Assembly (NCBI RefSeq): GCF_001039355.2
Contig: NW_019774914.1
Coordinates: 248,001-312,000 of the forward strand
Reading direction: 5' to 3'
DNA: 64,000 nucleotides
Origin: Lingula anatina
Taxonomy: Eukaryota > Brachiopoda > Lingulata > Lingulida > Lingulidae
Under the pieces are notes generated by a model. The model was given only the letters and a program-made list of their open reading frames with translations. It was not told the origin of the DNA and made no database searches. Position 1 is the first letter of the stretch, and every line of letters starts with the position of its first letter. Shown here piece by piece: positions 57,717 through 64,000 of this stretch. The translations under genes were made by a program, and so were the position numbers.

Positions 57717-60700
57717 CTATGCAACGTTCCCAGGGGACCCTCCTCTCCAGTCCTGGAAGCTTAGGAAAGTCCCCACTGCATACACGATCAAGTTGAAGAA
57801 GGCAAACACCTGAAAAAAAAAAGAGATTAAAAAATTTAGATAAGAATTCAGACAGACAGGCAGAGAAACGGAGAGAAAAACAGCGGTAGTGTTTTTTTAA
57901 TGTGTAGTGTTCCAAGAGCACCAAATGGAAGCCATCTGTCCATATAACGTCGTTGGCCAGTCGTAGGGCCTATTTTTTAGCTGGTTTGAAAAAAGTATGT
58001 AACTGAAGATACTTATGATTGTAAGTCAACAAGGCAATTGTATTTTATTCAATCTGTAGAAAGATAATTACGCTTTTTATATGTTTGAAAAGTCAAATGA
58101 AGAATTGCTATAAACATGAACCACTGGTTTTCTGTTTCCGCATATAAATAAATGAATAAATAAATAAAAATAAAAAGCTACGCATTTTATTCATTATTTT
58201 AAATTAAATTTAATCCACTTACTGTGCCAGCAACGAGTGCTGCAATTCCATTCGTAAACACCGCTAACACAATGGCTGCAATCAGGTACAACACACTGGC
58301 TACAAAACCGTAGATAAGCTCCTGAAAATAGATAGTGTGCCTGTTTTAAAAGGACGAAGCAACAGATAAGAAACACCAATTAGCTCAGCACCAAAAATAT
58401 GGTAAGTCCCGGGCTGTTATACACATAAAACTTACATCGAATGAGCATTAAATTATTTGAACTCTAACCCAATTATGAACTCGACCACGGAAGATTTTCG
58501 GTCTACTTCCTTGCTCCGACACACCCTATAATTATTAACCCTTCTCTCTCTCTCTCTCTCTCTATCTCAAGTCAGTTGATACATATTCCAGTGTTTCGCT
58601 TCAGTAACAAGAAGTCAACATTATCTTATATACACAAACCGTAAAAATGGACCAACCATATAATAAAATACATAGAAAAACAATTATAAAACTTCTTTAA
58701 AATACCAATGTAAAAAAAGGAAATCAGCAAGTGACTTAAATGCTTTAATTTTGAAATCAATTTTGATTTTCTTTAGACAGACATCCAAGGTTTTTTATTC
58801 AGTATTTTAATTTTTGCCAAAGCACAGTTCACACCGAGAAAACATTAAAAAAAAACACATGAACTTACCACAAACGGCCATGGGAGGCTCAATTTGGTGT
58901 CCAGGCTCAATAAGAAGATGATTAGCAGTGCAAGGGTAACTAAGAAGCATGAACACGCTACAAACATGAACCACTGGGTAGGTGGGTAGGTGCTGTATCC
59001 ACCAACACAACCAATGCAGATAATGCCGATGATCTGAAATGAAGATACTTGTGTATTAACATATGGCGTGTTTAAGAATGGAAACACTTGACAGTGTCAA
59101 TGAGAAATAGTAGGCTACGGAGCATAGGTAAAACCAAGACAAATATGAGACGTGACAAACACTACGCGACGCACCTTTTCGGCTAATACATCTTTAGGCT
59201 TGTGTTCGTAAGAGCAAAATTTGGACATCATTACTGTGTTTGCCTTTATTACTAGTATTTCTCATGTCGAGTGACTGATTTAATTTAGATCTAGGAACAA
59301 AACAGAGGGTTTTTATTTCAAACAGCCTCTTATAGGTGATGAGGGTATTTATTATTCCCTTAACTAGAGGTATAAAGATAACAAAACGAGTAAAAAAAAA
59401 TGCAACCTGGAAGAGTACCGTAAAACAAAAGAAAAGCCAGCAAAGATAATTGCAAGGACCCAAACATGACACATTTTGTAAGCTCATTGTAGCTACTTGA
59501 CAAATAATTTTCCTCCAGCAAAAGGATTATTATAAAGAAACAGAACGGAAAAACATAAAAAAGAGACTTTGTGATATTTAAAGTTTCTTTATTTCTTTAC
59601 AACAAATAATCGCCTATCATTTGATAAAAATCGTAATATATCATATATTTTATCTTAAACCTGTTTTTCACCAGATTGTAAAAGAAACCTGCTGACTAGG
59701 TTTTAAGCGTTTTCGTAAAATAGACATGAACGCAGGTACTAAACTTTGCTACCCCTACACAGCGTGTATATTGGGGCAGGACGGGGGGGGGGGGGGGTTA
59801 ACGGCTTTTTAAAATTAAACCTCAGAATCCAAACCACTATAACCGATCACAAGCACAAACAGTGACCCGTGCATTTGCCAGAATTGCACTCAAGAAAGTG
59901 TTGAAAAGTTCGCCTTTTATTTATTTGCGCTTGTATTGTATAGTTCAGGCATTGTAACTGCGGAGAAAGAAAACATGCCAACAATACCCGCTTTAGAGTA
60001 CTGGGCCTAGCGAATAACAGTTTGAAGCGTAGGGACGCTTGTGGAAAGAGATTGTATATATATATATATATTTATATATGAATAACGGCATGTAACTAGG
60101 TCCTTAATGACACTGTCAGTACTAGTGCATTCCATTACAAGTAAAACCTTTATGAGAGTGTACTCCAAGACACTTCAGGTCTTTGATTACGGTGTCATTG
60201 ACAGTCTGTCTTACGTTTAAAACCGTCATTGACACTGTCAGTGACGCTGCACTCCACAACGCTTACAACATTTACTGACTCTGTCACTGACAATGCATTT
60301 CTACAATGTTGGTGGTGTTTAATATGTAAAGACTATCTTGTTTGGACACAAAAATAGTATACCCAAACCCGTAGCCAGCAATTTTCTTTCTTTTTTTTTT
60401 TTAATTGGACCTTTTACCATGAAACTTTCGTGAACCTAGTTCAAATTTTACCCAGAGCGGTCCTTTTCCCGTAAACTTCATAAAATTCTGTGTGGTGAAT
60501 AGATGAAAAGTTTACCCGTAGCATGAAATGAGTATGCTTTCAGAGACGATGCATTGCAAAATAAACCTATTTTGCGATTCTTTCACAGGATAAGAATGTG
60601 TGGGCATTTAAATATGAATTATAAAAACCAGTCACAAATTCCCAAGCTGCCTGGCATACTGACAATACATGTATATTCGGGAACCGTGACGAACAGAAGT

Positions 60701-60837
60701 TGAACGATACTCACCAGTTCCAAAAGCTTTACGATACCAAAAGGACTCTTGACATAGTCTATGTTAAATGTAGTGCCAGAGGAACCTGTCGTAGTGGTGG
60801 TAGTGGTGGTGGTCGCTTGTCCCCCTGTGTCTGCCAT
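57717..60837 (-). CDS. CMTM/MAL-like MARVEL-domain tetraspanning protein, copy B (unit 4)
   Basis: Exons 60837-60715, 59033-58869, 58321-58223 and 57809-57717 use the same boundaries and phase 0 junctions as copy A and encode 159 residues. Helix landmarks are IIGIICIGCVGGYS, QWFMFVACSCFLVT, ELIYGFVASVLYLIAAIVL and VFAFFNLIVYAVGTFLSF. The threonine run is nine residues instead of twelve, a trinucleotide-repeat difference. The gene is 3.1 kb rather than 7.1 kb because it lacks the intron insertions of copy A. All frames and splice sites are intact, so both copies may be functional; exon-2 loop residues (GYSTYPPT versus AYSDHSFT) are the main divergence. Confidence 0.83.
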
Positions 60838-62604
60838 GGTCAGTATGTCCGGTAGTGGTCACTCAAGCAATACTCAGTTGGTAACGTTGTTGGCCTTAAA
60901 CCTAGAGTGAAACAACGGGCAGGTTGTATTCTGTCTGTTGAAAGGTACTTAAAATGGCCGCTTTGCAGCTCCTGTCAAATTCTATGTACAAACTTTCTGC
61001 AAGTGGCCGATATAAATGCCCGGTTGAGAGACCAATACTTGCACAACGGCTCAGAAAGCAGTGCGTACGTAGTAGGATAAATCAGTGCGTCTCTTAAAAA
61101 TTGTGTGCAACTTTCTCTTGTGGACACAGCGAGCGAGCCTAACTAAGCCCAAGACCCTTGTACTATAGTAACGCCGAAGTAAGCGACGCTATATTGTGAA
61201 AGCTTGAAGTATTATTTGAATCTTGAACGCACGAGATTGGGCGATACCTATTGTGAGCTAGTATTGTTATAAATCCTAAACAAATATTTGTGACTCAGAG
61301 AGGGCTACATGTACCTGTCTGGTAGGCCAATACTGGGGTTTGTTTTGTTTTTCTCAAAGATGATGGTCATTTGTATGAGATAATGTCAATAAATTTGAGT
61401 AATGCAGTCAACAAACTCTTCGTCATTATAGAAATATACAAAACAACTTAAATTCCAATATCCCAACGCTTTCAGACAACTATTTTGGGGTGCACCCCCC
61501 CCCCACACACACATGTACACTCACATACTTATAAGATACAGTGTGGTAAAAAAGCGACACTGAGACTTTCTTATCAATTTTAGCCTACTTTTTCATCCTT
61601 TATGTGCCACGTTGTCATTTACATAGGTTATAAATAAATATAAATCGTCTTCATTATCAACGGATGCTTTTCCTTCTTTTATCCAAGTTTAAGTCGGTAT
61701 GCCACCTCCTTGAGATACCGGAATTCACATAAATCCAAAACGCTCCCTCTGGTTTAGCGAAGCAAATCAGGCTAAAAGAGGGGGGGGGGGGAGCAAACAT
61801 AAAATAAACCAAGGCCCCAATTGTTATTTTTTTCAATTTCTCTGAGTAGCAAACTTATTTCATATGTCTTTTGACATGTCCAATAATTTTCTACTGGTAG
61901 TATCGTCCGAAAAATTAACCTAAGTCTTATCTGGTTTATCTCTTTGAACGGGTGCTTGTCTATTCCTTTTTTTTTAAATTTCAGGGCCATCCAGAGATAA
62001 AGAAGAACAGTTTCAGTGGGATCTCCGAATAAAAGTCCAGGAATTTGATGAAAGATCGAATAAAATCCTGTAAAATAAAAAGGATAAAAGGGGTGTGCTT
62101 ATTATTAGATTTAACGGCATGTATCTGATCTAAAGTAACCAACTATACACTCTTTCTCACAAAGATAATTCCACCATCAGTCCTATATGTGCTTTTGGTA
62201 ACAAATGATCGCAGGACAGCTATAAACCCTACTGAATAGTATTTTTTATTCCATTACCAAATACCCTTATGAGGAAACTGAGGGTCCGTGTAACAGATCG
62301 AGGGTCCACCTTCCATTTAATTATACAGGTTAGGCTTAGCCTGACGATAGCGGGTTAAAATCTAGGGAGAGGCTTACCTGTGTAAATAAATTGGAACAAT
62401 ACTCTCTATCATGGGGGACCTTATTTTATACCACATATTCAAATTAAGAACATGCACTCCCACAAATATTGTTTTCCACAGTGATTTTCATAGAAGTAAA
62501 AACTGGCCATAAAATTTAAAAGAAGCCACCGAATGTCATAAAATTATGCAACAGAATGCGCTCTTTGAAAGTTTTTAGGGTGTGAGTCTACGGTTTACTG
62601 ACAT
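60838..62604. other. Upstream region of MARVEL gene B and short spacer to GPCR 2
   Basis: About 60840-61690 matches 42290-43160. About 61690-62580 replaces the 5.5 kb found in unit 3. A hydrophobic minus-strand frame near 61990-62075 follows an acceptor-like site, but no family is recognised. Confidence 0.5.
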
Positions 62605-62862
62605 TATCTCCTGTGGGCGGTTTTGTGGTGTATTGTCCCATTCTTCCAGAAGAGCTTGGCGGAGTTGTTCCAGATTATTAGGGGTTAATTCTTCTCTGCA
62701 TTGCGCATTCCAAAATTTCCCTCAGGTGTTCAATAGGGTTAGCATTCGACGTCAAAGGTTGTTCCCTCAGAGCATTGCAAGAAACCAGTCACCAGACGGG
62801 AACTGTGGGCAAGCGCATTGTATTGGTGAAACCTGTGGTCATCGCTGAAGTCACCCGTTTCT
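62605..62862 (-). pseudogene. C-terminal relic of a Tc1/mariner transposase, beside GPCR 2
   Basis: Nearly identical to 48690-48975, at the same distance from the receptor stop codon, and so co-duplicated with it. Confidence 0.75.
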
Positions 62863-62960
62863 AGTGGATAAACAAAATATCGCATTTTTTTATATCTTTT
62901 ATTTTCTTTCAGATGAATACAGGTTTGATTCTAATATTTTGATAGTTTTCTTATTAGAAG

Positions 62961-64000
62961 TTATACAGTGACACTGGACTGAGAAGGCGTTGAAACATTC
63001 GTTGACCCAGAGATAACTGATATGTTTATTTTAGATTTCTTCCCTTTCACCATTTCTCGAATTGCGCTTCGAAACTCGGGCAGCCGAATCGCGTATATTA
63101 TCGGATTCAGCGCGGAATTCAGCATGGCCAGATTCATCAGAAAAAAACGCACAATTATTGTGGTTGGTGTATATTGTAAGTGAGGAGAAAAGCTATGCAC
63201 AGCCAGCATTGCGATAACGGGAGTCCAGCACGTGAAAAAACACACAAGAATCAAAGCCACAGTTTTGGAAATTTTTATGTCCTTTTGTCTGACCCTTAGA
63301 TTTGACTGCCGCCGAACTGTTTCAATTTTGACATACATGTAGACAATAAAAAAGGATACGACGACAAAAATGGAAGACAAAACACCACCTAAATAGTGTT
63401 CTGGAAGAACTAACGACATATCACAAACTTTTTCATCCTCATAAGACCAGTCTTTGTGCCAGACAAACGGGAGGAAAAAACCGACGAGCAGAGATGGCGT
63501 CCAAATCACCAGTCCAATGATAACAGACCACCTTTTAGTATGGCGCTGTCTGTGTTTCAGCGGGTGCACTATGGCGTAGTACCTCTCAAAAGAGATCATC
63601 AGCAATGAAAAAATAGTCGCCAAGCCCGGGCATATGGTTAGAGAGTACCTCAAGATGCAAAGATGGAGCCACTTTATTGTGTCGAAGACACAATATGTCA
63701 CAATATGGAACGGGATCATAAGTCCGGCCACGAGATCCGTCACCGGAAGTTGGATCAACACCATATTGTTCCTAGTTCGAAGCCTGCGGACTCGGAAGTA
63801 AGCGGCGACCACAAGGGCGTTTCCCACGCATATCAGTAGCATCAACAGGATGAGTGCTGTCACGACCCAAGCTTTGTACCACGGCAACTGGTAGTAGTAA
63901 ACCACTGTCAAGTTTTCCTCTTTCTGGTTTGTGGTTATAGTGGTATTGGCAGAGCCTAAGTTCAAGGAGTTGGGGAAAATCACTGGAGTGAATGGAGGTG
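62961..64000 (-). CDS. Rhodopsin-class G-protein-coupled receptor, copy 2, 5' partial
   Basis: The frame is open to the window edge; the start codon lies beyond 64000. It is highly similar to copy 1 along its length, with NTT/NLT-type glycosylation sites, LPVTDLVAGL, ERY, CWTP, NPIIY and the same SSVTV end. Differences are modest: the TM2/TM3 loop, V for D before the loop-2 Cys (EKVCDMS), and a tail shortened by a few residues. Intact despite divergence, so probably functional. Ligand unknown. Confidence 0.9.
   Translation of the reverse strand, partial: PPFTPVIFPNSLNLGSANTTITTNQKEENLTVVYYYQLPWYKAWVVTALILLMLLICVGNALVVAAYFRVRRLRTRNNMVLIQLPVTDLVAGLMIPFHIVTYCVFDTIKWLHLCILRYSLTICPGLATIFSLLMISFERYYAIVHPLKHRQRHTKRWSVIIGLVIWTPSLLVGFFLPFVWHKDWSYEDEKVCDMSLVLPEHYLGGVLSSIFVVVSFFIVYMYVKIETVRRQSNLRVRQKDIKISKTVALILVCFFTCWTPVIAMLAVHSFSPHLQYTPTTIIVRFFLMNLAMLNSALNPIIYAIRLPEFRSAIREMVKGKKSKINISVISGSTNVSTPSQSSVTV

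Noticed and set aside
61772-62075. Possible terminal exon of a membrane protein
   Set aside because: An acceptor-like site and hydrophobic residues are present, but no family similarity, donor or partner exon is seen.

Overview
The window is animal nuclear DNA. It has GT-AG introns that break family-conserved proteins at consistent phases, AATAAA signals, many short inverted-repeat transposons, microsatellites and a fragmentary LTR retrotransposon. A marine invertebrate (mollusc, lancelet or similar) fits best, but the species cannot be read from the sequence. Two isolated N bases, at about 44111 and 48397, mark imperfect assembly.

Layout. (1) 1-4683 (+): the 3' part of a gene for a single-pass membrane protein with CUB domains, a Ser/Thr-rich stalk and a tyrosine-rich cytoplasmic tail. 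(2) 6893-18628 (-): 19 in-phase exons of a secretory-pathway Ca2+/Mn2+ P-type ATPase (ATP2C1/SPCA family). The exons for the last ~100 residues are not visible before the CUB gene begins. (3) 23.6-64 kb: a tandem array built from a repeated cassette. The cassette is a small secreted protein with two DUF3011-like cysteine-rich domains (+ strand), a CMTM/MAL-like four-helix MARVEL protein (- strand) and a rhodopsin-class GPCR (- strand).

Four cassette units can be traced. Unit 1 (~22.2-26.1 kb) has an intact DUF3011 gene and only a relic of a MARVEL-gene intron. Unit 2 (~26.9-30.9 kb) has an intact DUF3011 gene and a broken MARVEL gene. Unit 3 (~31.3-50.6 kb) has intact DUF3011, MARVEL and GPCR genes but is swollen by insertions. 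Unit 4 (~56.8-64 kb) has an intact MARVEL gene and a GPCR that runs off the window edge. A divergent MARVEL exon lies between units 3 and 4.

The insertions in unit 3 include a P2X7-like first exon and a THAP-domain reading frame with a transposon inside its first codons, both in MARVEL intron 1 between inverted arms. An LTR-element fragment and a Harbinger-like element lie between the MARVEL and GPCR genes. Because units 3 and 4 are paralogous, one serves as an empty-site control for insertions in the other.

Several non-autonomous DNA transposon families can be defined with target duplications: a CAGG...CCTG family with 5-bp duplications, a 215-230 bp family with 3-bp duplications, and a 408 bp element with a 5-bp duplication. 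No functional link between the three cassette genes is shown by sequence. A secreted ligand-like protein, a membrane-trafficking protein and a receptor travelling together is an observation, not a demonstrated pathway.
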